Source: Terana coerulea
Lineage: Eukaryota; Basidiomycota; Agaricomycetes; Polyporales; Phanerochaetaceae
Length of the DNA: 64,000 bases
Assembly (NCBI GenBank): GCA_024811115.1
Contig: JAKOGH010000649.1
Location: forward strand, 62,001 to 126,000
Direction of reading: 5' to 3'
The translations under genes and the position numbers were made by a program. Under the pieces are notes generated by a model. It was given only the letters and a program-made list of their open reading frames with translations, was not told the DNA's origin and did not search any database. Shown here one piece after another: positions 11,401 to 23,209 of this stretch. Positions within the stretch are counted from its first letter, which is position 1. Each line of letters starts with the position of its first letter.

Positions 11401-14370
11401 TCGTTCACGTGGTGCTGGTCGATCCTGTTCCAGAGGCTCGTGCCACAGCTGCCAAGTCCCTCGGCACTCTCGTTGAACGTCTTGGAGAGATCCACTTCCC
11501 TGACCTCGTCCCTGGACTGCTTCGCACTCTGAAGACCGATACCTCAGGAGTTGATCGTCAAGGTGCTGCACAAGGTTTGAGTGAAGTCCTCGCGGGCCTT
11601 GGAATGGAGCGCATGGAAGGCCTACTACCCGACATCATCACCAACGCTCAATCTCCGCGAAGCACCGTCAGAGAAGGGTTCATGTCCCTACTCGTCTTCT
11701 TGCCTGCTACATTCGGCACCCGTTTCCAGCCTCACCTCCCCAAGATCATCGGGCCAATTCTGAGCGGGCTCGCGGACGTCGAAGACTATGTGCGAGAAGC
11801 GGCTATGCGCGCTGGCCGTATGATCGTCAACAACTACTCGACAAGAGCCATCGACTTGCTGCTGCCAGAGCTCGAGCATGGCATGTTTGATCCCGGCTGG
11901 CGCATTCGCGTATGTCCTCATTTATTCAAGGTCGTAACGTTTTCTCATAGTGTCTCTAGCAATCCTCGATCACTTTGGTCGGAGAGCTTCTCTTCAAGAT
12001 ATCCGGCATCAGTGGCAAGACTGAAATCGAGGAAGACGAAGCGGTGGTGGCTGAGACCGCGCTTGCCGAGACATCTCGCAAGGCCCTCATCGACGTGCTT
12101 GGTGCTGAACGTAGAGACAAGATTTTGTCAGCCTTGTACCTGGCAAGGCAAGATGCTGTCAATGTCGTTCGCCAGTCTGCCGGCCACATTTGGAAGGCGA
12201 TCGTCCACAACACACCCCGGACAGGTTGGCTGGTTTCATGATTATGCTACTCGATAAGACATACTAATTCTTGTACAGTCAGAGAAATTCTGCCGCAGCT
12301 GGTCAGTCAGATTGTGGAGTTGCTTGCCGGTGACGAGCTCGATCAGCAAGAGGTATACTGAGTTCTAACCGAGATGACCGATGTCGCTAATATTATTTCT
12401 AGACCGCTGGAAGAACCACTGTGGAATTATGCCGAAAGTCTGGCGAAAAGATTTTGGGCGAGGTGATAACAATTTTGCGTGGCAAGCTGTCGTCTACCGA
12501 CTCTCGCATCCGAGAGGGCGTATGCCTTACATTATGTGAACTGATGTAAGACATCTCTTCCACTGCTTCCGCATTACGCTGACCAGTCCCGCAGGGAGAG
12601 CACGACCGACGCCCAGCGCGAAGGCCATGAAGACGAGATTATCACAATGGTCCGGGTCTCCTTGGTTGACGACGAAGCCAACGTCCGCTCGGCGGCGGCC
12701 AAGGCCTTCGACATCTTGCAAGAACATATCGGTGCGAAGGCCATCGACGAGACTATCCCCACGCTGCTAGAAGCCCTCAGGCAACCTGGCCAGAGCTCCG
12801 GCACCGCGCTGCAAGCCCTCCGCGAAGTCATGAGCGTGCGGGCGTCCACCGTCTTCCCCACGCTGATCCCTACCCTCACCGCGACGCCCATGACGGTCTT
12901 CAACGCGCGCGCTCTTGCCTCCCTGATATCAGTTGCTGGCAATGCTCTCAACAAGCGGCTGACGGTGATCCTCAATACCTTCGTTAGAGTGCTGGAAGGC
13001 CCCGAGCTACATGGCGAAGAGGAGTTGCCAGAGGCCGTCGATGAAGCCGTTCGCGCTCTTCTCGAATCTGTCGGCGATTCTGAAGGACTGAACACTCTGT
13101 TCATGGTCCTCCTTGGATGGTAAGAGACGACTCTGACTCGGTTCCTCAGCGGTCCCACTGACTGGTTTACAGGGCAAAATCGGAGTCAGCACAACGGCGT
13201 GTGAGCGCTTGCAAGATCTTCACAACGTTCTGTGAGGTGTCAGAACTTGACACTTCCCTGTATCACATTGATTGGATCAGGCAACTTGTCTCGCTCATGG
13301 ACGACTCTCAAGTACCTGTGCACACCGCTGCTTTGCAGGCCCTGGACGCCTTCGTCAAGTCCGTTCCGAAGGATGAACTGGAGCCCCTCGTCGTGCCGCT
13401 CAGGAGGACAATTGAGAGCACTGGGTCGCCCGGGCACCACGTACCGGGTTTCAGTCTGCCGAAGGGTGTCGCGCCTACCGTGCCCATCGTCATCGCGGGT
13501 CTCACGACTGGAAGCAATGAGCAGCGCGAACAGGCCGCCTACGCCATCGGTGACCTCGTCGAGCGGACGGAGGAGAGCGCCATCAAGCCTTTCGTCGTGC
13601 CGTTCACCGGCCCCTCATCCGCGTCGCGACGCAGGCGACGACGTACCCGCCCGGCGTCAAGACCGCCATCCTGCACGCGCTCGCGACCATGCTGGAGCGC
13701 ATACCGGGCTTCGTCAAGCCGTTCTTCCCGCAGCTGCAGCGGACGTTCGTCAAGAGCGCGAGCGACCCGTCGAGCCTGGTCGTCCGCCTGAAGGCGGCGC
13801 AGGGCCTCGGCGTGCTCATGAAGCACCAGCCGCGTGTCGACCCGGTCGTGACCGAGCTGGTTGGAGGGGTCAAGAACAACGACGACGACATCGCGGCGAG
13901 CTTGGTCACGGCGCTTGCATACGTCGTGCAGAGTGCGGGCAACAACGTCGGAGAGAAGGCCAGGGAGGCGGCACTCGAGGTCGTGCAAGACGCTTTCAGG
14001 GAAGGACACGACGAGCCGTACATGCGATCGGTCGGTTCTTTGTTCGCTGCCCTTGCCGCGTTCCCAGATCTTGTGAGGCCTGTTGTTGAGTAAGTCCTTA
14101 GCTACCCCGTCAGACACTGCACATGCTGACAACATCAACCAGGTCCCAATTAGTCGCGGGTACACTGGCGTCTGTGCTATCATCGCACTGCATCCTTGCT
14201 GTTCTGTCCCCTCCAGACGACTGGAACGAAGGGCCATTCGATCTTTCGAGAAGCTTGGGCTTACGAAAAGCGTGGCACAAAAGGTGCAAGAGAGCATCGC
14301 CAACGAAAAGCCGTCGATATCACGGCCAGCGCGCGAAGCGAAGGAGTTGCTGAAATCATATGGAAGCTGA
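5419..14370 (+). CDS. GCN1: GCN1, HEAT-repeat activator of the Gcn2 eIF2-alpha kinase
   Basis: A giant ribosome-associated protein that couples stalled ribosomes and uncharged tRNA to Gcn2 in general amino-acid control. About 20 short introns divide it; the first is 5537-5595. The N-terminus carries NDWNAALVAARKKLL and LDIFKLLTLTYNRYVD, matching the GCN1 N-terminal region. The middle and C-terminal thirds are continuous HEAT repeats, including the eEF3-like core (RRGGAYGLAGVIKGAGI, REATHDAARVIMGNLS, DRQGAAQGLSEVLAGLG). The C-terminus ends EKPSISRPAREAKELL before the stop at 14370. Estimated length, about 2,550 residues, fits the family (about 2,600-2,700). Two one-base steps break frame: the C run 13611-13614 and the T run 14244-14246. 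Adding one base at each restores the GCN1 reading exactly. The start is unresolved: no in-frame ATG is found upstream of 5419, so a short first exon or another base error is likely. Confidence 0.93.
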
Positions 14371-14577
14371 GCTCGTCAATTCGCAACCTGTACCAAAACT
14401 TGGTCATCGTGTTGAGACCGTGTGTTGTGCATTACCATGTAAGAAGTAGATTACACATTCATCGCTGTGCTTCAGACTGCAGGCTGCGGCTCGTGTAAGA
14501 TGGTATTGCGCTCTAGCATTGCGGCCACCTACTAAGTGTGATAAATTATGATATAGCCTGCGCAGGAACTGTCGCCC

Positions 14578-16039
14578 CTAGTTCTCAACATGAAGGGTCT
14601 TCATGATATGCTCTAATCCCTCGTTACCACCAAGTCTCACAATTTCCGTGTTGATCTGCTTCTCCAGTCGGGTCATAACGGACAAGGTGTAATCAAATGA
14701 CTTGGTCTGGTCCCGGAGGTATGAAATCGTGTACCGTTTCAAAGTCGGCGTCGTCGGCCTCTTCTGGAGGACATCTACAGATTGCATAAACGGAAAGGTT
14801 CAGTCACGGACTTTGGCAACCGCGGGCAGCGCGGGCAGCAGCAGCTTACTCAGAATCTGCCTGTTCGACGGATCCGCACGGATGCCGTGCACGACTGGGA
14901 ACGAGAACTTGCCCTCCGTCAAGTCCTCCGCGAAGCCTTTGTTGGAGGTGTACTGTGGGATGGCTGCGTCAGCGCGATACGTCCATCACCGGAAGCTGGG
15001 TGCGCTGACCTCATTGCTTTGCAGGTTCATATAATCGTCGCGAATCTGGAAGTACACGCCGACCAGGTTGACCAATGGGACGTAGTCGCTGCATCACGGC
15101 CATCACTGTATATTGGACCACAGTGCGCGGATTTCGTGTTCACTCACACGTCGATGTGCGTTGTAGCGCATGCCATCATGAGCTTGATAGCTACTCGGAA
15201 GAGGCCGCCCGTTTCTAAGAAGCTTGTAAGCATTCAAGGTAGTTCATTGCACTGATCTTCATGGGAGTATACGCACTGTTATTGACCATGGTTATGTATT
15301 CCTCTTCGGAAGGACACTGTAATGAGTCACGCCATAGCAACTCAAGCCCTTGCCCGCGGTGTAGTGATAGTAGTTCCTCTAGAGCGATGACTTTCATGTG
15401 AGTATGAAGACTCTTCGTGCAAAGCATGGGTACATTTGACCTGTCACGATGCGATCCAGCTCTGAGTCGTTAATCAAGCGATGCGGCCTGTCCGCAGACG
15501 TGCTCGCCTGCGCCTGCACGTCGTTGCGAAGGGCGAACAGCGCCTGGTAGGCAAGGAAGTACACGTAGTTCGCAGAATTTATCGTCTGCGGTATCCCGTA
15601 GATCTTGTGCGCCGCTGCCGCAGTATCAGTAACGGGATCCTGGCCACGCAACCGCATGCCATACCGGGAACACCACGACGGAGCTGCGCATCGTCCTCGA
15701 TGTCGTCTACCCTGCGCGTTCATTAATCAAACGCACTCTCGTGGAAATCGCGCGCTTACAGCAGGCTGGCGTTGTGGAGCATGTTGATGACCTTTGAAAT
15801 GGTGTGCAGCTTGTCCGTGGGGACGTTCAACCAGGTGTTGAACGCCTCCAGCATCTGTCCCCGGATATCCTTACCGGGGACGGAGCTGATATGTGTGAAC
15901 GGTTCCAACAGGGCCTAATAATCTGTGTGAGCTTTGATTGAAAGTAGGAAATTCGTTGTCTTACATCCTCATTTCGTTTTGACCAAGTAGATGACTCGGC
16001 CAATACCTTTAGAATATCAATCTCATTCTGCTCTACCAT
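14578..16039 (-). CDS. BTS1: Geranylgeranyl diphosphate synthase
   Basis: Makes C20 GGPP from isopentenyl diphosphate and allylic diphosphates for protein prenylation, ubiquinone and diterpenoids; cytosolic. Both aspartate-rich motifs are readable: [13 protein letters not shown] (first, with chain-length FARM arrangement) near 15680-15710 and [10 protein letters not shown] (second, DDxxD-like) near 15025-15055. Other family elements are [48 protein letters not shown], and the tail [12 protein letters not shown]. About seven exons with short introns; stop at 14578. The ATG at 16039 ([15 protein letters not shown]) lies two bases downstream of an intron acceptor. The region upstream of that intron has no ATG, so the intron is in the 5' UTR. 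No terpene cyclase or P450 lies nearby, so a housekeeping role is likelier than a secondary-metabolite cluster. Confidence 0.9.
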
Positions 16040-16041
16040 CG

Positions 16042-16111
16042 CTACGTGTTTTAGTATCACGGTCATAAATATGGGATTCCCTAGTCGAAGATATTTTGGT
16101 CGTGGACTTAC
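16042..16111 (-). other. 5' UTR intron of the GGPP synthase gene
   Basis: On the minus strand a consensus donor GTAAGT sits at 16111 and an acceptor ending CGTAG at 16042, with an ACTAAAAC branch-point-like element shortly before the acceptor. The intron is 70 nt and ends two bases before the start codon. Confidence 0.6.
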
Positions 16112-16771
16112 GTGTTATTTGAAGTACAAGTGATTAGTTGCACTTGAAGAGATGCGCTGTCGTGGTGGTTGCAGCTCGAGAAGATGAGTGTACAGATCCT
16201 AGCCGCTGGACCTCGGTAGGTGCAGCGCTGCAGCAGCGTCGGATTCACCCGCAGCGGATCAAAAGAAGCATCAAGTCCGGTGTCACCACTCAAAGCGGCA
16301 ACCTCTCAAGATCGTCGGACATCGGTCGAGGCTGTCCAGCAGAGAGATGCACTGTGCTCTGGTTGCTATGCACGCACCGACCAGCCGTAGTGTACAAGTG
16401 TGTATCAACACACGAAGCAGCGATAGATAGACAACAATGAGGGAGGGATGGAACGTGCGTGGGTTATTCCCAAGCGAATGGGCAAGAGTAGGAAGATGGG
16501 GATGAAGATCAGAGAGGGAGGAATGTCCAACGGAAAGTAGAATGCAGAACGAATGGCATGCAGCTGATCGTATCAGGGTCGTTAGGATAGCAAGAGTGTC
16601 CGATGATAAAAATGTCCATGGAAGAAAAGGTCATCGCCTAAAGAGCAGCGTGGCAGACAATGCCTTCGTGATCTGTTGCCAGCGTAGCGGGCTCTTCGCA
16701 GATGTGGACCCACGGCCATACGTATATGACATCCCATCCTGGTGGCGCAGCATCCCGTCAGTTCAGTTTAA
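16112..16771. other. Intergenic region between GGPP synthase and an unknown gene
   Basis: About 660 nt. It must hold the GGPP synthase promoter and the 3' flank of nothing on the plus strand, since the gene to its right is also on the minus strand and ends at 16772. I see no coding-like frame, no tRNA and no repeat in it. Confidence 0.4.
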
Positions 16772-17964
16772 TTATTGCGGCCAATGAGCACGCACCTCTG
16801 TTGAGTAGACGCTGAATGCAGAAGATGCGCTGCGCGGCACATCGGCGGTGGGCCGACGGGAGGCAGGCAGGGGCTGTTCGCCTATCTTCTTCTCTGACTT
16901 GCGAGCACGGCGGTCAGGGACCGTGCCCTCGTAGAGCATCTGCTCGAACACGTCCTGCGGAGACAACAAGAGATCCTTGTCGAGCTCCTCGTAACATTCG
17001 TGGCTGAAGTCCGCGCCGCTGATGGCAGCGGGCACGACCCGGTGCAGGTCGCGTTCGAAGAGATGCAGGGCTTGATAAGATCCCGCAGACTTTCTGGCAG
17101 CGGTTTTTGCGGGCTTGGCTTCTTCGGCGATGGACAGGTCGGAGACCGAGGAAGACGCTGTCGACTGTGAGAGCTTGCGACCATGGGAGAATACCGGCTC
17201 GGAGTCGAAGAGTGGGGATACAGGAGTGTTGGGTTCGCTCGTTGAAGATGAAGGCACGGCGTCACCCACGACAGATGACGCGGTTGATGCCTCCGCGATG
17301 GCGCTAAGGCCTTCAGTCCAGGACTTCCGGTATGGCGACTTCATGGCTTGCATGCTCGACCGCGAGGGAGCGTATATGGAGGGCGTGGTCAGCGCCGCGC
17401 TGCGAGGCAGGGTGTCTTCATCGACATCGCATGGGACCGGACTGAGTACGAACACCGCGCTCATGGCGGTCTGCGGGGTGGGGAATCAGACTCGAATGGC
17501 GTCAGGACAAATGCCTGGTGGGTCAAGTCCCACTCTGCCGTGAAGGTGAGCGCAGTCTGCGGGCTCGCGGTCCGGGGAGTTGTGTTCAATGTCGTGGAGA
17601 GTGGCAATGGCGAAGGCGGCAGCGCGAGGTGGACCCCGCTCACCAGCCCACGTCGACGCATCTTCTTGATCGGCGGCAGCGGGTTCTCGGGAGCAGGCGC
17701 GGTCTACTGAACGACTCAGTACACAGAATATGTAGGCGAACGGAGAATACTGACCAACCGGGATCCAGAGGCTACAGGAGCTTCATTTTCGTCAGATTGT
17801 CCAGGGGCATTCATCATGTGTCCAAGCGTAGGCGAGTCCACAATGCACCAGGCATTGCCAGTACCAGACTGAATAGCAGTGCGTCCGACGTTCCTCATGG
17901 ACCGCGCGGCAGCCATGTCCAGAGAATTCTGGAAGCGATGTTTGGCGAAAGACGAAGGGGCCAT
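16772..17964 (-). CDS. Low-complexity protein of unknown function
   Basis: Reads from the ATG at 17964 (MAPSSFAKHRFQNSLDMAAA) through exon 1 to about 17757, then an intron, then a second exon rich in Pro, Ser and Thr (HLALPPSPLPLSTTLNTTPR). At the G run 17480-17483 (plus strand) the frame shifts by one base into MSAVFVLSPVPCDVDEDTLP, which runs without interruption to the stop at 16772. One added base fuses the two, giving a protein of roughly 370 residues. The C-terminal part contains SYQALHLFERDLHRVVPA and LSPQDVFEQMLYEGTVPDRRARK, which look folded; most of the rest is predicted disordered. No family is recognised. It is probably a lineage-restricted agaricomycete protein. Confidence 0.55.
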
Positions 17965-18745
17965 CGCGGAGGAATGTCAATGGTAGGAAGGGGACGGAGA
18001 ACGAAGTAAGGAGGCACGCGTATAGATAAAGGGCGAAGGGGCGACCGGAAAGCGCACTTTCCGACTTGCTGGCTTCGAGCTTTAGAACACTCCGGGAGGG
18101 CACAGGTACATATTGATCACTCTGACGGATGATAGGCGTTGTTAAGACTGGGGACTGTTTGCCTGGGAACGTCTGCCAAAGAGCCAATGGCTGACATCGT
18201 GAGTCGGTCGGCGGCCTTCAACGCGCGCAATCGCCCGTGAATTTGTAGTCGCTTGCAAGAGTCACTTGAAATCCCGTTTCCCGGGTGTCATACACCCTCA
18301 AGCAAGGAGGCCTGGGCTGGCGTTGGCTGTCCCAGGACGACGTCACGTGACAGTCAGAGCCCTTAAGTTCATGCAAGGTGATAGATAGATGAGAGTAGAT
18401 CAATCATCGAAGTAGTCAACATGACATGCCCGAACATAGCACACGCACAGAAGTTGACAGCGCTGCATGAGCACTCCGCCATAGTGGCCCTAGTTATAAG
18501 ACATTAGATCACGAAGCCAGGGTCGGGTATGCCAGTAGCAACCAATGAGCACCGATTTGCCCTACGACCCGGCTTGCACTCCGTCTCCGAGCGAAATGGC
18601 CCAGGATAGAGCACAGACGTGCGCGGATGCGGTCGCACAGTACCGGCGGCAAACGTCACATCGAGAGAAGCCTGTAGCAACTGTCAGTCAGGGCGAAAGG
18701 CAAGGCGACAGTGCCGCACCGCCTTTGTACTCGCACCGAACATGC
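17965..18745. other. Intergenic region
   Basis: About 780 nt between two minus-strand genes. It serves as promoter of the left gene and 3' flank of the LYR gene. No coding-like frame was found. Confidence 0.4.
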
Positions 18746-19378
18746 TCAGATGAACCCGCTCTGGAAGATGCGACCGAGCACGAGCTTGTTCCTGCCTTCC
18801 GCAAGCTTGATCGCCTCTCCAACAGGGTTGTAGATTTCGCCTTCGAGCTGTCTCCACCTGGCGTTGTTCTCCAACGAGGCCGCCGCCTTGGTGCCTGCGC
18901 GAATCTTGGCGAGTGCCTGGGCATACTGCTCTGCCTCTAGGGCGGGATTCCAGCGCCGCCGCTCCGACATCCAATTCCGATGTAGGTGCACTTTCCGGAC
19001 ACTGGACTGCAGCTGTGCTAGGTTACGCACCAACAGCTCGGGGAGGCCCTTTGATTGGGCAGCATTGGCCAACAGCGACAGCGTACCATCAACTAGCCGA
19101 GATAGGTTAACATCCATTGCACACCGCCAAGCGTGTCAGCACTCACCGCGTTCATCCCATGTTTTCAACCAAAGCCGGAGATGCTCATGCTGCGTCTGTC
19201 GTCCAGCATCATCCAACCTCATGATATTTCGACCAGCAGTACGGAACATGGGTCGCCATAGCCGTCGCAAGTTGTGGAAGACTGCCTTCTTGTTGCCAAC
19301 GGAGCGCGAGATGGTCTTGAGGAAGAGGCGATAGATACTCTTGAATTCAGAGGGCAGAGGGCCAATGGGAGGGGTCAT
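18746..19378 (-). CDS. LYR-motif mitochondrial protein (fungal DUF1763-like)
   Basis: The ATG at 19378 begins MTPPIGPLPSEFKSIYRLFLK; SIYRLFLK is a LYR-type motif, as found in small mitochondrial factors for Fe-S transfer and respiratory-complex assembly that work with the acyl carrier protein. Helical basic stretches follow (NLRRLWRPMFRTAGRN). One intron of about 54 nt starts GTGAGT just after the residues DER; splicing joins DER to VDGTLSLLANAAQ. The second exon ends EGRNKLVLGRIFQSGFI, stop at 18746. The total, about 190 residues, is longer than minimal LYRM proteins and fits the fungal DUF1763 group as I know it. The specific client complex cannot be inferred. Confidence 0.6.
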
Positions 19379-21568
19379 AGTGTTTGGAAAGTATATGTGT
19401 AAACCTCAAAATCTTTTGACGGAAGTGTCGGCGCAGCAGAGCTATGGCACACGAGGCCACAATATTGAGGTGGACGTCGGGGTCAGAGAACGCGGCTCAT
19501 GGGGCGCTCGCCGTGGCAAAGCGTTCGCTGGCACCGTGACGCGCGTGCGCAGAGTTCAACCCGCTCGACCAACGACCACGACCACGGCTCGAAATTATAT
19601 GTTGTGTACTGAAAATAAGCCAGACACGGCGAGTCTGGATATGCCATTCCCCTAGTGCTATATCTGAAAAGCCTCGCTGGGCTGATTATTCTAGGCTGTT
19701 TTTTGTGGTGCATATAGCTTGCATATAGCCCACAATATGCCCTTGCTTGGCATGCCACCGACGGCCCCGGCGGATCGATACGCTGTCAATTAGACGGCAA
19801 TGTGTAACTTAATTCCCCTTGCTTGAATATGAGTTTATGCGAAAGGTGTGTGAAGTATGAGCCCTGGCCCGGCTGCTATACACCACTGACTTCATTTTGC
19901 AATAGGCAGCACGAGCAAAGGCCTAGACTTCCAGCACTTCGCAATGGTAGCCACCAGCCTGCAGGTATAGTCAAATCGACGAGGAGAGCCACAGCGGCTC
20001 CGTGACAGAACGGAATGCCTCGTCGGTGCGGTATGGCCTCCGAGCAACATACACCAGGTCATTGCGGACCAAGAAATGGTGCCTGTACGTCCCCCGCCAA
20101 CGCCGCCATTTCCAACTACGCGCTGCGCCAGAAATGTTTTATGGACGTTGAGCGAGCCTGCCGCGCCCTTCGCACGGCATGTACATCCGTACGCCGCAGC
20201 GCCACCATGCCGCTAACGTCGGGCTGCACCACAGGAGGCAAGACTCGCTGCTATAGACGTTTCCGGCGACAACCCGCCGTCAGGCAATCAGAGCTTTACA
20301 TCGCCTGAGTCACCCGTAACCAATCCCGACGCAGTGCCAATCAGGCCGGCCCACAGCTTATGACGGCTCGCGATTCCATCCCGTTAAGGACCAGCAAGTG
20401 AACCAGCTACCGACAGATACAGGTCCCCGATAACCTAAACCTAAACCTTCTCCTCAAAGCCACCGTCTCTACACAAGATGCCTGCACCGAAACATATTTT
20501 GCTGACGACTTTCCTGGTCTAGGTGTGGGCGTGTACCAGGAGACGGAAACCCAAAGTGGCCTGCACACGCTGCCCAATCGCCGCAAGGCCTAATCACCAC
20601 TTGTTCAACGCATCTCTCGACCATCTACGAAACCCTCGCAGGGCGGCTGACGGCACCCTCAGCATCTCTGCTCGACACCCATTTAAATGCTCACGAACCC
20701 AACACCCACTGTCGCGGACCCGAGCCGTCTTCTCCAAGCGTCGCCGCGCCGCAGCGTGCACGACGCCCACACGGATACATCCGCCAGCCTCCGTCCTCAT
20801 CTGTTTCTTCCGGCACTGCCGTCACCCGCCGCCGCTCACCCGCTTTCCTCCAGAAACCAACATCTGCAAGACCACCCGCCGGCTCGAGCGCATCGGATGG
20901 AACGGACGTGGGTGCCAACCAACATCATTGGCGAGTGCCCCACCCGAGCCCGAGGTGTCGATTGCATCTGGCGACCAGCAAGACGATGTGCAAGCACGGT
21001 GCCGCACGACGGCCCTGCAGCCGCTCATGCTCTGCAGAAGCAGGTGGATCACAGCCCTGAGCTATGCACGCCCCGCCATCACCTGCGTACGTAGTTACTG
21101 GACGTCTGCTTACGCCTACGCTCGCTGTTCTCATCAATCTCTCGCGTCCTCGTCCTTAGCAACTTAGATTCTCGTCAATGCACCATCGTGGCTTTGAATG
21201 ATTCTGTCATTGAGACGGAGACCGCATGTCTAAGTTATGAGCAGAGAGAAGCGCGAACAGAGAGATCCTAACAGTCATGCGGGGCGGTGCATACATAATA
21301 CTACATACTGGGAGCAAGAAACAAGATAGAGTGATGTATGTGTGCAATGGTAAGACATCCGTAATACGTACTACTGGAAGAAGACAGACAAGAACACAGC
21401 CCATGACTAAATGAACTGGGGTGCATACCGCGAAGCGCAAAAAATTAAGACATACGGAGAAAGAGAAGGAGCCGTAGAGGGGTCGGAAAGCACAGGACAT
21501 CAACACCCTCTGCATCACGACGTCAATCAGCCACTCATCGTGCACGAAGGAACAGCAAGGCGCACCCA
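19379..21568. other. 2.2 kb region with no supported gene
   Basis: Both flanking genes are on the minus strand, so this holds the LYR-gene promoter and the 3' flank of the 546-residue gene. Open frames exist between 20.5 and 21.2 kb on both strands, but they are Arg/Pro/Ser-rich and lack a domain or matching splice pattern. A short CCTAAACCTAAACC run near 20440 resembles two telomere-type units but is far too short to be telomeric. Confidence 0.4.
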
Positions 21569-23209
21569 TCACGCATGCCGCGCGCCACCCACGCTTGCCG
21601 TCTTCCGTGCGTCCTGGGGCGGGCTGTACATCGGCGGGGATAGCATGTAGGGCGCGGGGAGTATCTGCCAGGCGGCCGGCATCATCTGCAGCGGCGCGCC
21701 CTGCGGCGGGAACGGGTACGCGCCGGGGTATGCCCCAAAAGGCGGCTGGAAGGCGTAATACTGGGGAAGGGGGAACTGGGTGTTCGTGGGCGTGCAGGGG
21801 ACGTTGAAGACCGTCGAGGTCGGGGACGGCAGCGTGCTGACGGTCGACGCCGTCGACGAGGGCGTTGGCGGCGCGTTCGAGCTGGCTGTTGTCGCCGTGC
21901 TCGTTGACCGCTTGTGCGCGGGCGGCTGCGGGCTCTCGTCCGCGCGACACTGGAACAGGCCCTCGACCCAGTCGCCGCTCTTGCGCGAGCCTGACCGCTT
22001 GTGCCCGCTCTCCCCACCGCCGATCCACCCGTCGCCCGCCTCGGCGTCGCGCTCCGTCTCCGGCGCCACGTGCTCTGCGGCCTGGCGCAGTGCACCGCTC
22101 TCGCCTTTGTGCTTGCGGTGCCGCCGCGAGGCGCGCACGCGGTCGACCATCTCGCGCGTCTTGGACTGGCGCGTCGAGCCGCCCGAGAGCGACGAGGCGG
22201 CGGCGTGCGCTTGGCGCTTCGGGGTCGCGGACCGACTGTTATTTGCAGTTTGCGGAGCGGCGGATGGCACTTCATTATAGAAGCCCTGCTCATCGCGCTG
22301 CAGTGGAGGGGGCACGGAACGGGTACCATTGCGGCTGGTGGTGTTGGCGCCGAGGGAGGGGAAGTGGAATTCGTAGGTGGGCGTAACGTACGGCACATCA
22401 GGGGAGACTGGGGAAGGCGAGTAGTGGTCGAGTGTAAATCCGGGGATGAATGCGAGGGCGGACGCGTTGAGGGGCTTCGAGGGGGAGGGGGAAACAACGG
22501 TGCCTCCGTATGAGGGCGCGCACCGATCGTCGAAAAGAACCGCTGCGTACGACTTCTTGTCTCCTTGAGGGGTGGTAGGCGGCGGTTCTGACTCGAAAGA
22601 GAGGTCGGAATCCGTGTGATCGACGACGTCTGGAGAAGGGCGGGAATCATTGAGATCCCAATAATGATCCATAGCGTTCAGATCCCAGATCCTGATTCCA
22701 TCCTCGGGGGAGTAGGTGGGGAGGTCTAGGCACACAGGCTCGAGGACACCGCCTAGCAGTGCGTCGACCTGTTGCTCCCACTCTTCTCGACCCCGAAGGA
22801 TATCCTCATCGCTTGGGTCTTCCGGGAGGAGGAACTGTGTGCTAAACCAAGGTGCTGAAAGCGACGGGAAAGTGTCGCATATACCCACGTCGAACTCGTA
22901 GTGTTCCAAAGCGTCTTCAGCCCCTTTCACGCCCACCAATAGAGGGTTAAGCTCAATGTCCTGAGAGGAGCGGGTCTTGTCATAGCAACCTCCGTCCTTG
23001 GCGGTGTATAGCGCTTCATGATAGTACGTCGGCGGAGGGTGGCAGGTTAGCTTGGCCCCAGACTCGGTCCAGTGAAATCGCCTGAGATACGACCAATCGA
23101 CGTCTGCGTACGAACACTGCCACCATCCGTCCCCGACAAGCAGCCAGCCTTCCGAGACATCCTCCTGAGCGTCGAGCTCCCGTGTTGCTGTATCGGCTAG
23201 CGAGGTCAT
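21569..23209 (-). CDS. Single-exon 546-residue protein of unknown function
   Basis: An uninterrupted frame from the ATG at 23209 to the stop at 21569, unusual here because most neighbours are intron-rich. The N-terminal 180 residues look folded and aromatic-rich (GWLLVGDGWWQCSYADVDW, SAPWFSTQFLLPEDPSDED, TYSPEDGIRIWDLNAMDHYW). The remainder is low-complexity: Ser/Pro/Thr stretches, a basic segment (REMVDRVRASRRHRKHK) that could be a nuclear localisation signal, and a Pro/Tyr/Phe-rich C-terminus (FQPPFGAYPGAYPFPP) typical of phase-separating or scaffold proteins. No catalytic motif and no signal peptide are seen. Not recognised. The clean frame over 1.6 kb supports it as a genuine gene. Confidence 0.75.
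   Translation of the reverse strand: MTSLADTATRELDAQEDVSEGWLLVGDGWWQCSYADVDWSYLRRFHWTESGAKLTCHPPPTYYHEALYTAKDGGCYDKTRSSQDIELNPLLVGVKGAEDALEHYEFDVGICDTFPSLSAPWFSTQFLLPEDPSDEDILRGREEWEQQVDALLGGVLEPVCLDLPTYSPEDGIRIWDLNAMDHYWDLNDSRPSPDVVDHTDSDLSFESEPPPTTPQGDKKSYAAVLFDDRCAPSYGGTVVSPSPSKPLNASALAFIPGFTLDHYSPSPVSPDVPYVTPTYEFHFPSLGANTTSRNGTRSVPPPLQRDEQGFYNEVPSAAPQTANNSRSATPKRQAHAAASSLSGGSTRQSKTREMVDRVRASRRHRKHKGESGALRQAAEHVAPETERDAEAGDGWIGGGESGHKRSGSRKSGDWVEGLFQCRADESPQPPAHKRSTSTATTASSNAPPTPSSTASTVSTLPSPTSTVFNVPCTPTNTQFPLPQYYAFQPPFGAYPGAYPFPPQGAPLQMMPAAWQILPAPYMLSPPMYSPPQDARKTASVGGARHA

Noticed and set aside
13232..14089. 285-codon alternative frame inside GCN1
   Set aside because: An Arg-rich shadow frame produced by GC-rich codons; the GCN1 HEAT repeats occupy the other frames.
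20435..20455. CCTAAACCTAAACC as telomeric sequence
   Set aside because: Only two imperfect units inside a genic region; no longer array or chromosome-end features.
20523..21167. 214-codon plus-strand frame
   Set aside because: Arg/Pro/Ser/His-rich throughout with no domain, and the overlapping opposite-strand frames are equally open, as expected of GC-rich non-coding DNA.
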